A DNA stretch of 23,285 bases, taken from positions 34,924 to 58,208 of the forward strand of contig DKYD01000025.1 of the NCBI GenBank assembly GCA_002492335.1, written 5' to 3'. Under the pieces are notes generated by a model, which had not been told where the DNA came from, ran no database searches, and saw nothing but the letters and a program-made list of their open reading frames with translations. The DNA comes from Lachnospiraceae bacterium UBA7109 (GTDB taxonomy: Bacteria; Bacillota; Clostridia; Lachnospirales; Lachnospiraceae). How positions within the stretch are numbered: the stretch's first letter is position 1; the number at the start of each line of letters is the position of its first letter. The position numbers and the translations under genes are program-made. Below, piece by piece: positions 1-7,987 of the stretch.

Positions 1-32
1 ACCTGGTTGTTTTCAATAATCTTATCTGACAT
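1..32 (-). CDS. Possible 5' end of a divergent gene (partial, unidentified)
   Basis: Reading the minus strand, an ATG at 32-30 opens a frame that runs off the left edge and encodes MSDKIIENNQ. An AAGGAG-like ribosome binding site lies about 11 bases upstream. Ten codons are too few to name a product or prove coding. The case rests on the ribosome binding site, the open frame, and the position divergent from typA. If it is real, the stretch up to typA is a shared divergent promoter region. Confidence 0.4.
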   Translation of the reverse strand, partial: MSDKIIENNQ

Positions 33-124
33 AATTTTACATTCTCCTTCCTCTGAATCGTATTTCATGGTCATTAATCAGTTTATGAACCATTCCCGTT
101 TTTTAGAACAATTTTTTTTAATTC

Positions 125-152
125 TTGTAAATTTTACAAAATGTGATAAACT
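125..152 (+). promoter_or_regulatory. Candidate typA promoter with an embedded 15-bp palindrome
   Basis: TTGTAA (125-130) and TAAACT (147-152) are separated by 16 bases and give a moderate sigma-A type promoter. Bases 125-139 read TTGTAAATTTTACAA, a perfect palindrome with 7-base arms around a single T. It covers the -35 element and part of the spacer, which is where a repressor would act. I do not recognise it as the consensus of a specific regulator. The rest of 33-198 shows no gene. Confidence 0.4.
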
Positions 153-198
153 AATAAAGTTGTATGCATTAAATAGGAAAAAGAAAGGATTGATCTGC

Positions 199-2025
199 AT
201 GAAAACAAAACGCGAAGATGTACGCAATATAGCAATCATTGCCCATGTTGATCATGGAAAAACTACCCTTGTAGATGAATTATTAAAGCAAAGCGGTGTG
301 TTTCGTGAAAATCAGGATGTAGCAGAACGTGTCATGGATTCAAACGATATAGAAAGAGAACGGGGAATTACAATTCTTTCTAAAAACACAGCCGTCTTTT
401 ATAAAGGAACCAAAATTAATATTATCGATACCCCGGGACATGCCGATTTTGGCGGCGAAGTAGAACGTGTCCTTAAGATGGTAAACGGCGTTATCCTTGT
501 TGTAGATGCTTTTGAAGGTGCAATGCCGCAGACAAAGTTTGTTCTGAGAAAGGCTTTGGAGCTGAACCTTCCTGTTATAGTCTGTATCAATAAAATTGAC
601 CGTCCGGAGGCAAGGCCGGATGAAGTCATCGATGAAGTACTGGAACTGTTCATGGATCTGGACGCTTCTGACGAACAGCTTGACTGCCCGTTTGTATACG
701 CTTCTGCCAAGGCCGGTGTAGCCGTTCTTGACCTTACGGATGAAGAACGCGATATGAAGCCTCTCTTCGAGACGATTCTCGATTACATCCCGGCGCCGGA
801 AGGTGACCCGGACGCGGATACCCAGGTATTAATCAGCACCATTGACTATAACGAATATGTAGGGCGCATCGGCGTCGGCAAAGTAGATAACGGTACCATC
901 AAAGTGGGTATGGATGCCATTGTAGTAAATGAACACAACCCGGAACGTCAGGAAAAAGTTAGGATCAGTAAATTATATGAATTTGACGGTCTGAATAAAA
1001 TAGATGTAAAAGAAGCAACGATCGGCTCTATCGTTGCGATTTCAGGAATTGCCGATATCTCGATTGGAGATACCATCTGTTCTCCCGAAAATCCACAGGC
1101 AATTCCATTCCAGAAAATCTCAGAGCCCACCATTGCCATGCAGTTCATTGTGAATGACAGTCCATTCGCAGGCATGGAGGGCAAATATGTAACCTCACGC
1201 CATTTAAGAGACCGACTGTTCCGTGAATTAAACACAGACGTCAGTCTCCGGGTAGAGGAATCTGACAGCACAGACAGTTTCAAAGTGTCCGGAAGAGGTG
1301 AACTTCACCTGTCCGTACTAATTGAAAATATGCGCAGAGAAGGCTATGAATTTGCAGTCAGCAAAGCAGAAGTTCTTTATAAAGAAGATAAAAACGGCAA
1401 GCTTCTTGAGCCAATGGAAATTGCCTATATTGATGTTCCGGAAGAATTTACCGGAACGATTATTGATAAACTGAGCCAGCGCAAAGGGGAACTCCAAAGC
1501 ATGGGGACTACAGGCGGAGGCTATACCCGTCTGGAATTTCTGATTCCTTCCCGGGGACTGATCGGTTACCGGGGTGAATTCTTAACTGACACAAAAGGAA
1601 ACGGAATTATGAATACAGCCTTTGAGGGCTACGCACCATATAAAGGTGATATTCAGTACCGCAAACAAGGTTCCCTGATTGCATTTGAAACCGGTGAATC
1701 TGTAACCTATGGTCTGTACAGCGCCCAGGAACGCGGAATCCTTTTCATCGGTCCCGGCGAAAAAGTATATTCCGGCATGGTAATCGGACAAAATGCAAAA
1801 ACAGATGATATCGAGGTTAATGTCTGCAAGACCAAGCATCTTACCAACACCCGCTCCTCCAGTGCAGACGAAGCATTAAGACTTACCACCCCGAAAATCT
1901 TGAGTCTGGAAGAAGCGCTTGACTTTATCGATACAGATGAACTTCTTGAGGTAACTCCCGAGACACTGCGAATCCGTAAAAAGATTCTGGATCCGAAAAT
2001 GAGAAAAAGAGGAAATCGTTCATGA
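199..2025 (+). CDS. typA: TypA/BipA translational GTPase
   Basis: A ribosome-associated GTPase of the elongation-factor superfamily. Family members act in 50S subunit assembly and in adaptation to cold and stress. The 608-residue product has the full set of GTPase motifs: AHVDHGKTT (15-23), RGIT (55-58), DTPGH (77-81) and NKID (131-134). Beyond these lie the translation-factor beta-barrel domain, an EF-G-like domain and the TypA-specific C-terminal domain, and the length is normal. The frame stays open upstream to base 7, but ATG 199 was chosen because AAAGGA precedes it and the protein then begins in the conserved family style (MKTKREDVRN). The stop overlaps the start of the following PAP2 gene, so the two are probably co-transcribed. 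The assignment is firm. Confidence 0.97.
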   Translation: MKTKREDVRNIAIIAHVDHGKTTLVDELLKQSGVFRENQDVAERVMDSNDIERERGITILSKNTAVFYKGTKINIIDTPGHADFGGEVERVLKMVNGVILVVDAFEGAMPQTKFVLRKALELNLPVIVCINKIDRPEARPDEVIDEVLELFMDLDASDEQLDCPFVYASAKAGVAVLDLTDEERDMKPLFETILDYIPAPEGDPDADTQVLISTIDYNEYVGRIGVGKVDNGTIKVGMDAIVVNEHNPERQEKVRISKLYEFDGLNKIDVKEATIGSIVAISGIADISIGDTICSPENPQAIPFQKISEPTIAMQFIVNDSPFAGMEGKYVTSRHLRDRLFRELNTDVSLRVEESDSTDSFKVSGRGELHLSVLIENMRREGYEFAVSKAEVLYKEDKNGKLLEPMEIAYIDVPEEFTGTIIDKLSQRKGELQSMGTTGGGYTRLEFLIPSRGLIGYRGEFLTDTKGNGIMNTAFEGYAPYKGDIQYRKQGSLIAFETGESVTYGLYSAQERGILFIGPGEKVYSGMVIGQNAKTDDIEVNVCKTKHLTNTRSSSADEALRLTTPKILSLEEALDFIDTDELLEVTPETLRIRKKILDPKMRKRGNRS

Positions 2026-2918
2026 CATTTTTATGGTTTCTGGAGGGAATACGAACCCCTCTGCTTAACAAATTCATGCAGCTTGTGACCTGGTTCGGAC
2101 AGGAGCTTCTTATACTGGCGGTTATCTGTGCACTTTACTGGTGCATAGATAAGCGCTTTGCTTATCTTCTCGGCTTTACCTATTTTACAGCAGGACTCGG
2201 CGTACAGGCATTGAAAATCTCCTTCCGCATTCCCCGTCCGTGGGTTTTAGATCCGGACTTTCATGCCGTAGAAAGTTCTCTGGATGCCGCTACCGGATAT
2301 TCTTTTCCCAGCGGACATACCCAGGGAGCTGTGTGCCTGTTTTTTCCACTTGCATTAAAAGTTCGTCGCAAATGGGTAAAATTGCTCTGCATTTTGACCT
2401 TCCTGCTTGTAGGATTCTCCCGGATGTATCTGGGATGCCATACTCCAAAGGACGTACTGGCCTCCATGGGACTTTCTCTCATTGTCTCCTGCATCATCTG
2501 GAAATTACAGAATCTCCTGCTGGATCGTAACTCACATTTAAAACTGCTTGCATCCATCCTGGCTGTTATTTCCCTATCTGTTGCTGTCTACGCACTTGTT
2601 TTAAACGGAAACGGAATCATTGAAACAAATTATGCAGAAGACTGCTGCAAAGCGGCGGGCGCCGGGCTCGGATTTGCCACAGGCTTTTACCTGGAAAGAA
2701 AGTATTTTAATTTCAGCACAAAAGCAAAAACGAAGAAAGAGCAGCTGATAAAACTTCTTGCCGGTCTTTTCGCCACCCTTGCAGCAAAAACGCTCCTTTC
2801 CTTTCTGGCAGGTTCTTCTATATATGGAAAAATGGCAGAATACTTTATTCTCGTCTTATGGGTACTGGTTCTCTACCCCTACCTGTTCTGTAAAATAAAA
2901 AAGAAAACTATGCAATAA
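2022..2918 (+). CDS. PAP2-family membrane phosphatase
   Basis: A polytopic membrane protein of 298 residues from the type 2 phosphatidic acid phosphatase superfamily. The three signature motifs are present: KISFRIPRP (65-73), PSGH (96-99) and SRMYLGCH followed by D144 (133-144). These provide the catalytic and phosphate-binding residues. Several hydrophobic helices flank them, and the last 130 residues form extra membrane segments beyond the minimal domain. In this family the substrate is usually a lipid phosphate or pyrophosphate such as undecaprenyl pyrophosphate or phosphatidate; the sequence does not decide which. The ATG lies inside the typA stop (ATGA, 2022-2025), indicating translational coupling. 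No convincing terminator follows before the hpf promoter. Confidence 0.88.
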   Translation: MTFLWFLEGIRTPLLNKFMQLVTWFGQELLILAVICALYWCIDKRFAYLLGFTYFTAGLGVQALKISFRIPRPWVLDPDFHAVESSLDAATGYSFPSGHTQGAVCLFFPLALKVRRKWVKLLCILTFLLVGFSRMYLGCHTPKDVLASMGLSLIVSCIIWKLQNLLLDRNSHLKLLASILAVISLSVAVYALVLNGNGIIETNYAEDCCKAAGAGLGFATGFYLERKYFNFSTKAKTKKEQLIKLLAGLFATLAAKTLLSFLAGSSIYGKMAEYFILVLWVLVLYPYLFCKIKKKTMQ

Positions 2919-2922
2919 ATTC

Positions 2923-2951
2923 TATACATCACGTCCTAAACATGCTATACT
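2923..2951 (+). promoter_or_regulatory. Candidate hpf promoter
   Basis: TATACA (2923-2928) and TATACT (2946-2951) are 17 bases apart, a reasonable sigma-A type pair just after the PAP2 stop. It predicts a leader of about 75 bases. That leader carries an interrupted inverted repeat: CAGAT (2960-2964) plus ATAGT (2971-2975) can pair with ACTAT plus ATCTG (2993-3002). Confidence 0.5.
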
Positions 2952-3032
2952 TGATATATCAGATAGATTAATAGTTTCTTATTTATTGTCAGACTATATC
3001 TGCTGAATTATATGGAAAAGGAGTTGGACAGA

Positions 3033-3566
3033 ATGAAATTTATCATCGTAGGGAAAAACATTGAAGTAACCCCAGGTTTAAAAGAAAGTGTTGAAAATAA
3101 ACTTGGAAAATTAGAAAGGTATTTTACTCCTGATACAGAAATTCACGTAACCTTAAGTGTACAGAGAGAAAACCAGAAAATCGAAGTTACAATTCCTGTA
3201 AAGGGCAGCATTATCCGTTCTGAGCAGGAAAGCAATGATATGTATGTATCTATTGATCTTGTAGAAGAAGTAATTGAAAGGCAGCTTCGCAAATACAAAA
3301 ACAAATTAATTGCCAGACACCAGGATGGCGGTAATTTTAATAACGACTTTTTTGAAAGTGACGAAACAGACGATGATGGTGAAATCAAAATTGTACGTAC
3401 AAAAAAATTCGGCATCAAGCCAATGTTTCCGGAAGATGCCTGCATACAAATGGAACTTTTAGGCCATAACTTTTTCGTATTCTGCAATGCGGAAACAGAT
3501 GAAGTATGCGTAGTATACCGCAGAAAAGACGGTACTTTCGGACTGATCGAACCTGCTTTTCATTAA
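3033..3566 (+). CDS. hpf: Long-form ribosome hibernation promoting factor (HPF)
   Basis: A 177-residue long-form HPF. In Gram-positive bacteria this protein dimerises 70S ribosomes into inactive 100S particles in stationary phase or stress. The N-terminal S30AE domain begins MKFIIVGKNIEVTPGL and covers roughly residues 1-100. A short acidic linker (FFESDETDDDGE) follows. The C-terminal dimerisation domain runs from about 120 to 177 and carries the typical KKFGIKPM and GHNFFVF segments. The frame is open seven codons further upstream, but ATG 3033 is preceded by AAAAGGAG at about 9 bases and matches the usual family start. It appears to be a single-gene unit with its own promoter and a strong terminator. 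Confidence 0.95.
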   Translation: MKFIIVGKNIEVTPGLKESVENKLGKLERYFTPDTEIHVTLSVQRENQKIEVTIPVKGSIIRSEQESNDMYVSIDLVEEVIERQLRKYKNKLIARHQDGGNFNNDFFESDETDDDGEIKIVRTKKFGIKPMFPEDACIQMELLGHNFFVFCNAETDEVCVVYRRKDGTFGLIEPAFH

Positions 3567-3594
3567 TGATCCGAATCATCAAATATAACAGATA

Positions 3595-3630
3595 CGGGAG
3601 ACTGCTGCCAGTCTCCCGCTTTTATTTTTC
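3595..3630 (+). terminator. Rho-independent terminator after hpf
   Basis: The perfect arms CGGGAGACTG (3595-3604) and CAGTCTCCCG (3609-3618) enclose a 4-base loop and are followed by CTTTTATTTTT. It ends immediately before the yigZ stop codon. The minus-strand side has no U-rich tail, so it serves mainly hpf. Confidence 0.9.
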
Positions 3631-4284
3631 TTACTCTATAATCGTCGGCTTTCCATCTATATCTGCAAACCAACACGCATCTCCCTCACACATAGATACC
3701 CTGCCGTTCGTACCTTCTGTAATCTCTGCCTGTACAGATTCCTTCTCCTTTTGCGGAACCAATATTTCCAATTCAACTTTATCACTATAAACGGAATCCA
3801 GAACCCGGATCCCGCGCTGTCCCAGAATATACTGGATTTTTCCAACCCCTGTGTAATCTGTTGAAATTCTAAGTTTCACCCCGGGAATCCTGTCTATAAT
3901 GACCGAGGCATGTATACCTGCCCAGGCTGCAGATGAATATGCCCTTACTAAACCTCCGGTTCCCAGAAGTGTCCCGCCAAAGTATCTCGTTACTACAACT
4001 ACAATATTACGGATTTTCTCTCCCACAAGAACATCAAGCATCGGTTTGCCCGCCGTTCCCCCGGGTTCCCCATCATCACTGAAGCGCTGAATTTCTCCTC
4101 GTTCTCCAATAACATATGCAAAACAATGATGTCTCGCATTCCAATGCTTTTTCTTTATCTTTTCAATAAATTCCAATGCCTCCTCTTCGTTCCTTATATG
4201 TGTGGTTTCTGCAATAAACCGGGATTTTTTCTCTACAACCTCATCCATCCCGCCCCTGAATATTTCTCTATATTGTTCCGGCAT
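3631..4284 (-). CDS. yigZ: YigZ/IMPACT family protein
   Basis: A 217-residue member of the UPF0029/IMPACT family (YigZ in E. coli, YvyE in Bacillus). Its eukaryotic relative IMPACT acts in translational control, but the bacterial role is not settled. The signature SDDGEPGGTAGKP (69-81) and VTRYFGG (98-104) are intact. The C-terminal part (about 140-215) is the usual ferredoxin-like DUF1949 domain. The ATG at 4284 is preceded by AAAGGAC at seven bases. An in-frame TTG 21 bases upstream is possible but has no such site. The gene converges on hpf and diverges from the penicillin-binding protein. Confidence 0.92.
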   Translation of the reverse strand: MPEQYREIFRGGMDEVVEKKSRFIAETTHIRNEEEALEFIEKIKKKHWNARHHCFAYVIGERGEIQRFSDDGEPGGTAGKPMLDVLVGEKIRNIVVVVTRYFGGTLLGTGGLVRAYSSAAWAGIHASVIIDRIPGVKLRISTDYTGVGKIQYILGQRGIRVLDSVYSDKVELEILVPQKEKESVQAEITEGTNGRVSMCEGDACWFADIDGKPTIIE

Positions 4285-4310
4285 AACAAAGTCCTTTCTG
4301 TCCAATTCTT

Positions 4311-4340
4311 CATATCTCTACATATCTTTACATATTACTA
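4311..4340. repeat. Three imperfect 10-bp tandem repeats upstream of yigZ
   Basis: CATATCTCTA, CATATCTTTA and CATATTACTA stand head to tail between the yigZ start and a possible yigZ -10 element (TATAGT on the minus strand, 4342-4337). Ten bases is close to one helical turn. They would lie in the start of the yigZ transcript. The AT-rich composition makes chance a real alternative. Confidence 0.45.
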
Positions 4341-4412
4341 TACAAAATTTCTTAAGATTTTCCTACTAAAATATGAAGTTTTCATTTTTTTCTTTATTTC
4401 AATGATTATATT

Positions 4413-4421
4413 TGCTATAAT
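4413..4421 (+). promoter_or_regulatory. Extended -10 promoter of the class A PBP gene
   Basis: TGCTATAAT is a full extended -10 element. The region 17 bases upstream (TTTATT, 4393-4398) is a poor -35, which is usual for extended -10 promoters. The predicted leader is only about 20 bases and contains the ribosome binding site AAAGGAGG. Confidence 0.6.
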
Positions 4422-4448
4422 TACCTGGAATAAAGGAGGCATGCACTC

Positions 4449-6953
4449 ATGAATTATGGTAAAAAACAAGCAGCCCGAAAACAAAAGAATGTTACCTCCA
4501 AAGCTGTCATGCAGAAAAAGCGTGTAGGCGTACGGCTTTTTAAAGCTGTACTTCTTTGTATGATTGTTATTGGAATCACAGCTGTTATCGGCGGCGGACT
4601 CTTTGTAAAACGAATTATTGATAATGCCCCGGAGGTATCTCCAAACGACGTCAAACCAAAAGGCTTCACGACGTTTGTATATGCTGATGACGGGACGACA
4701 GAAATTGAACGCTTCGTTGCAGAAGGCTCAAACCGTGTATATAAGCCGCTTAGCGAAATCCCTCTGGATCTGCAGCATGCATTTGTCGCCATTGAGGATG
4801 AACGTTTTTACACACACAACGGTATTGATATACAGGGTATTGCCCGTGCGGCAGTCTCTACTCTTTCCGGCAGCGAAGAAGGAGCCAGTACTCTGACACA
4901 GCAGCTGATAAAAAATAATGTCTTCCCAAATTTTATTAATGAGGCAACGTTTTTTGACAGTGTACAGAGAAAGCTTCAGGAACAATATCTTGCACTGCAG
5001 ATTGAAAAGCAAATGAGCAAAGATGAAATTATGGAAGCATATCTGAACACTATCAATCTGGGACAAAACTCCCTGGGTGTCCAGTCTGCAGCCAAACGTT
5101 ATTTTAATAAAGACGTCGGTGATCTCACTCTTTCGGAATGTGCCGTCATTGCCAGTACCACACAGCGTCCTTCCAGTCTGAACCCAATCACAAATCCGGA
5201 GGGTAACAGACAGCGTCGTGACAAAGTACTGCGCAATATGCTGGATCAGGGTTATATTGACCAGGCGGCCTATGATGCCGCTATTGCAGAAGATGTATAC
5301 GCGCAGATTCAGGCGACGGATGCAAATACAGGTACTGCAAATCCTTACAGCTATTTTATAGATGCACTTTCCGACCAGATAATGACAGATCTCCAGGAAC
5401 AGTGCGGATTTACCGAAAGTCAGGCATACAATGCAGTATACAGCGGAGGCCTGAGCATTTTCTCCACACAGAATCTTGCCATGCAGCAGATTTGTGATGA
5501 AGAAATGAATAATGACTCTAATTATCCAAAACTAAAAGAATATGGTCTTGATTATGCGCTTACTGTCACACGTGCAGACGGATCTGTAGAAAATTACGGT
5601 TCCACCCATATTAAGCAGTATGCAAAAACTGCCCACAAAAAAGAGCAGGGGCTTTTATACTCCAGTCCTGATGCTGCAAATGCCATGATAGCAGAATGGA
5701 AATCAACCATTGCACGGGAAGGAGATGTTTATGATGAAGTAATTAACATTTCTCCCCAGCCGCAGGCTTCTGTGACAATTATGGATCAGTCCACAGGTCA
5801 GATAAAAGCAATGGTCGGCGGCCGTGGGCAAAAAACCACCAGCCTTGGTCTGAACCGCGCCTATAAAGGCTCTAAGCGGCAGCCCGGCTCTACTTTCAAG
5901 GTTCTGGCTGCTTATGCCCCTGCAATTGACGCATGTGATATGACGCTATCGACAGTGATCAATGATGTACCATATAAAATCAAGGGTGGTAAAACAATCA
6001 AAGGAAGTAAAGGACCTGTTACCATGCGCACAGCAATTGCACTTTCTCTGAACTCCTGTGCAGTTCAGGTCAGTGATGAAGTCACGCAGGAACTGGGATT
6101 TGAATATTGTGAAAAGCTTGGCATTAACACTCTGGTAAGATCGAAAGAAACCTCCGGCGGCATCTTTACAGATCTTACCCAGACCCTTGCACTTGGCGGT
6201 TTGACAGAAGGTGTTTACAATTACGAATTATGCAGCGCTTATGCTGCAATCGCGAACAACGGCGTATACAACAAGCCAACCTTATATACAAAGGTATTGG
6301 ATCATGATGGCAACGTACTGTTAGATGGAACTGCTGAAAGCCACCGCGCATTAAAAGAAAGCACTGCCGCTCTTCTTACAAGCGCACTTGAAACAGTTGT
6401 AAAAAGCGGTACTGGTACAAGATGTCGGCTGAATGATATGCCGGTAGCCGGAAAAACCGGTACCACTACTTCCAACAAAGACCTGTGGTTCTGTGGCTTT
6501 ACACCGTATTATACCTGTGCAGTCTGGGGTGGATATGATGACAACAAACAGTGTAACTCCGATACTACCTTCCGTTTCAGAATCTGGAAGGGTATTATGA
6601 GCAGAATTCATGAATCACTGGAATATAAAGAATTTGATTCAACCTCCCATATGGTTAAGAAAACGGTATGCAGTTATTCCGGGCTCCTTCCAGGAAAAGG
6701 CTGTCCTACTACCACAGAGTATTTTACAGAAGATAGCATACCTACAAAATACTGTCCGGGACATAAAACAAAAACCGACGAGGACACGGAAGACGATGAT
6801 GAGAATGAAGATGATGATAAAAAGCATAACGAAAATCCTCAGCGCCCAAGCAGACCGACAGAACCATCAACTACTCCGGAACCAACGGAACCAGCCACTC
6901 CGGAAACCCCGGAAACTCCGGAAACTCCACAGGAACCAACTACTGAAACATAG
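4449..6953 (+). CDS. Class A (bifunctional) penicillin-binding protein, PBP1A family
   Basis: Polymerises lipid II and cross-links peptidoglycan at the outer face of the membrane. The 834 residues start with a basic cytoplasmic tail and one membrane helix (about 30-55). The GT51 glycosyltransferase follows, with EDERFYTHNG (116-125, catalytic E116), GASTLTQQLIKN (145-156) and KDEIMEAYLN (191-200). The transpeptidase domain carries STFK (481-484, nucleophile S481), SLN (533-535) and KTGT (669-672). After about residue 770 comes an acidic stretch, then a low-complexity Pro/Thr/Glu tail to the end. An AAAGGAGG site lies 9 bases before the ATG. It resembles ponA of other Firmicutes, but several class A paralogues usually exist, so I give no symbol. 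Confidence 0.95.
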   Translation: MNYGKKQAARKQKNVTSKAVMQKKRVGVRLFKAVLLCMIVIGITAVIGGGLFVKRIIDNAPEVSPNDVKPKGFTTFVYADDGTTEIERFVAEGSNRVYKPLSEIPLDLQHAFVAIEDERFYTHNGIDIQGIARAAVSTLSGSEEGASTLTQQLIKNNVFPNFINEATFFDSVQRKLQEQYLALQIEKQMSKDEIMEAYLNTINLGQNSLGVQSAAKRYFNKDVGDLTLSECAVIASTTQRPSSLNPITNPEGNRQRRDKVLRNMLDQGYIDQAAYDAAIAEDVYAQIQATDANTGTANPYSYFIDALSDQIMTDLQEQCGFTESQAYNAVYSGGLSIFSTQNLAMQQICDEEMNNDSNYPKLKEYGLDYALTVTRADGSVENYGSTHIKQYAKTAHKKEQGLLYSSPDAANAMIAEWKSTIAREGDVYDEVINISPQPQASVTIMDQSTGQIKAMVGGRGQKTTSLGLNRAYKGSKRQPGSTFKVLAAYAPAIDACDMTLSTVINDVPYKIKGGKTIKGSKGPVTMRTAIALSLNSCAVQVSDEVTQELGFEYCEKLGINTLVRSKETSGGIFTDLTQTLALGGLTEGVYNYELCSAYAAIANNGVYNKPTLYTKVLDHDGNVLLDGTAESHRALKESTAALLTSALETVVKSGTGTRCRLNDMPVAGKTGTTTSNKDLWFCGFTPYYTCAVWGGYDDNKQCNSDTTFRFRIWKGIMSRIHESLEYKEFDSTSHMVKKTVCSYSGLLPGKGCPTTTEYFTEDSIPTKYCPGHKTKTDEDTEDDDENEDDDKKHNENPQRPSRPTEPSTTPEPTEPATPETPETPETPQEPTTET
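6897..6932 (+). repeat. 9-bp tandem repeat in the PBP tail
   Basis: The units ACTCCGGAA, ACCCCGGAA, ACTCCGGAA and a degenerate ACTCCACAG encode repeated Thr-Pro-Glu. Because the unit is nine bases, gain or loss of copies keeps the reading frame, so tail length can vary between strains. Confidence 0.75.
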
Positions 6954-6969
6954 TTCCAGCATCAAAGAA

Positions 6970-7010
6970 AAAAACGCTTACGGAAATTCGGATCCGTAAG
7001 CGTTTTTTAT
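6970..7010. terminator. Bidirectional terminator between the PBP gene and glucokinase
   Basis: AAAAACGCTTACGG (6970-6983) pairs perfectly with CCGTAAGCGTTTTT (6994-7007) around a 10-base loop. A-rich and T-rich flanks on both sides allow it to end both convergent transcripts. Confidence 0.9.
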
Positions 7011-7964
7011 TTACATCTCTGTCTTCTGATTATCAATCATAAGCTTTGCAGCGCCGCAAATACCTGCATCATTATCCAGGCACGCAATAGCAAATCCTGT
7101 ATCCTGATTTGCAAAAAATGCCTTTTCCAAAAAATACTTCTTTATGTATGGAAGCATAATGTCTCCTGCTTTGGAAACTCCGCCTCCTATTACAATCAAT
7201 GCCGGATCTGTAATGACGGCTATATTGGCAAGCCCATATCCCAGAAAAGCAGCAAATTGTTCCACAATCTCTTCTGCCACCGCATCACCCTTCTTAAGAG
7301 CATCAAATACTGCTTTTGCGTCCGGTTCCTGCACTCCCCGCAAAACAGAAGGTTCCTCATCCTGAGAAAGCCTTATCGCAGCAAGCCGCTTAATTCCAGT
7401 TGCCGATGCATATTGCTCCAGGCACCCTCTCTTCCCGCATCCACATTTTTCCATTTCCGCATCATTTACAGAGATATGCCCGATTTCCGCCGCTGCACCA
7501 TTTGTCCCGGTCATAATCCTGCCATCTGTTATAATGCCTCCGCCAACCCCGGTTCCAAGTGTCACCATAATCATATTTTTCTGGCCTTTTCCAGCGCCAA
7601 GCCACATTTCACCAAGAGCCGCCACATTCGCATCATTTCCGGTCATCACTTCAAGTTCTGTTAACTTTTTTAATTCTTTATTAACTTCTTTATATCCCCA
7701 TCCGAGATTTACGGTATTCCTTACAATTCCTTCTGCTGATACCGGAGCCGGAACACCAACACCAATTCCTATGATTTCGGAAATAGCAATGTCCTTTTCC
7801 TCTCTCTTCTTTCTCAGTGAATCCGCCACATCCGGAAGAATTGCCTCACCGAAATTTTCTCTTCGGGTCCTGATTTCCCATTTATCCAGGAGTGTGCCTT
7901 CTTCTGTAAAAAGCCCCAGCTTTACAGTGGTTCCTCCGATATCCACTCCAAAACAATATTTCAC
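7011..7964 (-). CDS. glk: ROK-family glucokinase
   Basis: Phosphorylates glucose to glucose-6-phosphate in the cytoplasm. The 317-residue protein has the N-terminal ATP-binding loop DIGGTTVKLGLF (8-19) and the catalytic Asp in GNDANVAALGE (109-118). The ROK signature EIGHISV ends in a zinc-binding CGCGKRGCLEQ cluster (C174, C176, C181, with H163). The start is GTG at 7964, preceded by GGAGGAG at eight bases. It lies 23 bases after hprK and is surely in the same operon. ROK proteins also include sugar repressors, but there is no N-terminal helix-turn-helix here, so it is a kinase. Glucose is the likely substrate; other hexoses cannot be excluded. Confidence 0.92.
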   Translation of the reverse strand: MKYCFGVDIGGTTVKLGLFTEEGTLLDKWEIRTRRENFGEAILPDVADSLRKKREEKDIAISEIIGIGVGVPAPVSAEGIVRNTVNLGWGYKEVNKELKKLTELEVMTGNDANVAALGEMWLGAGKGQKNMIMVTLGTGVGGGIITDGRIMTGTNGAAAEIGHISVNDAEMEKCGCGKRGCLEQYASATGIKRLAAIRLSQDEEPSVLRGVQEPDAKAVFDALKKGDAVAEEIVEQFAAFLGYGLANIAVITDPALIVIGGGVSKAGDIMLPYIKKYFLEKAFFANQDTGFAIACLDNDAGICGAAKLMIDNQKTEM

Positions 7965-7987
7965 CTTCTTCTCCTCCCGGACATCTG

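Noticed and set aside
7..198. N-terminal extension of TypA by 64 codons
   Set aside because: The extension is not like the family, has no ribosome binding site at its start, and overlaps the likely promoter.
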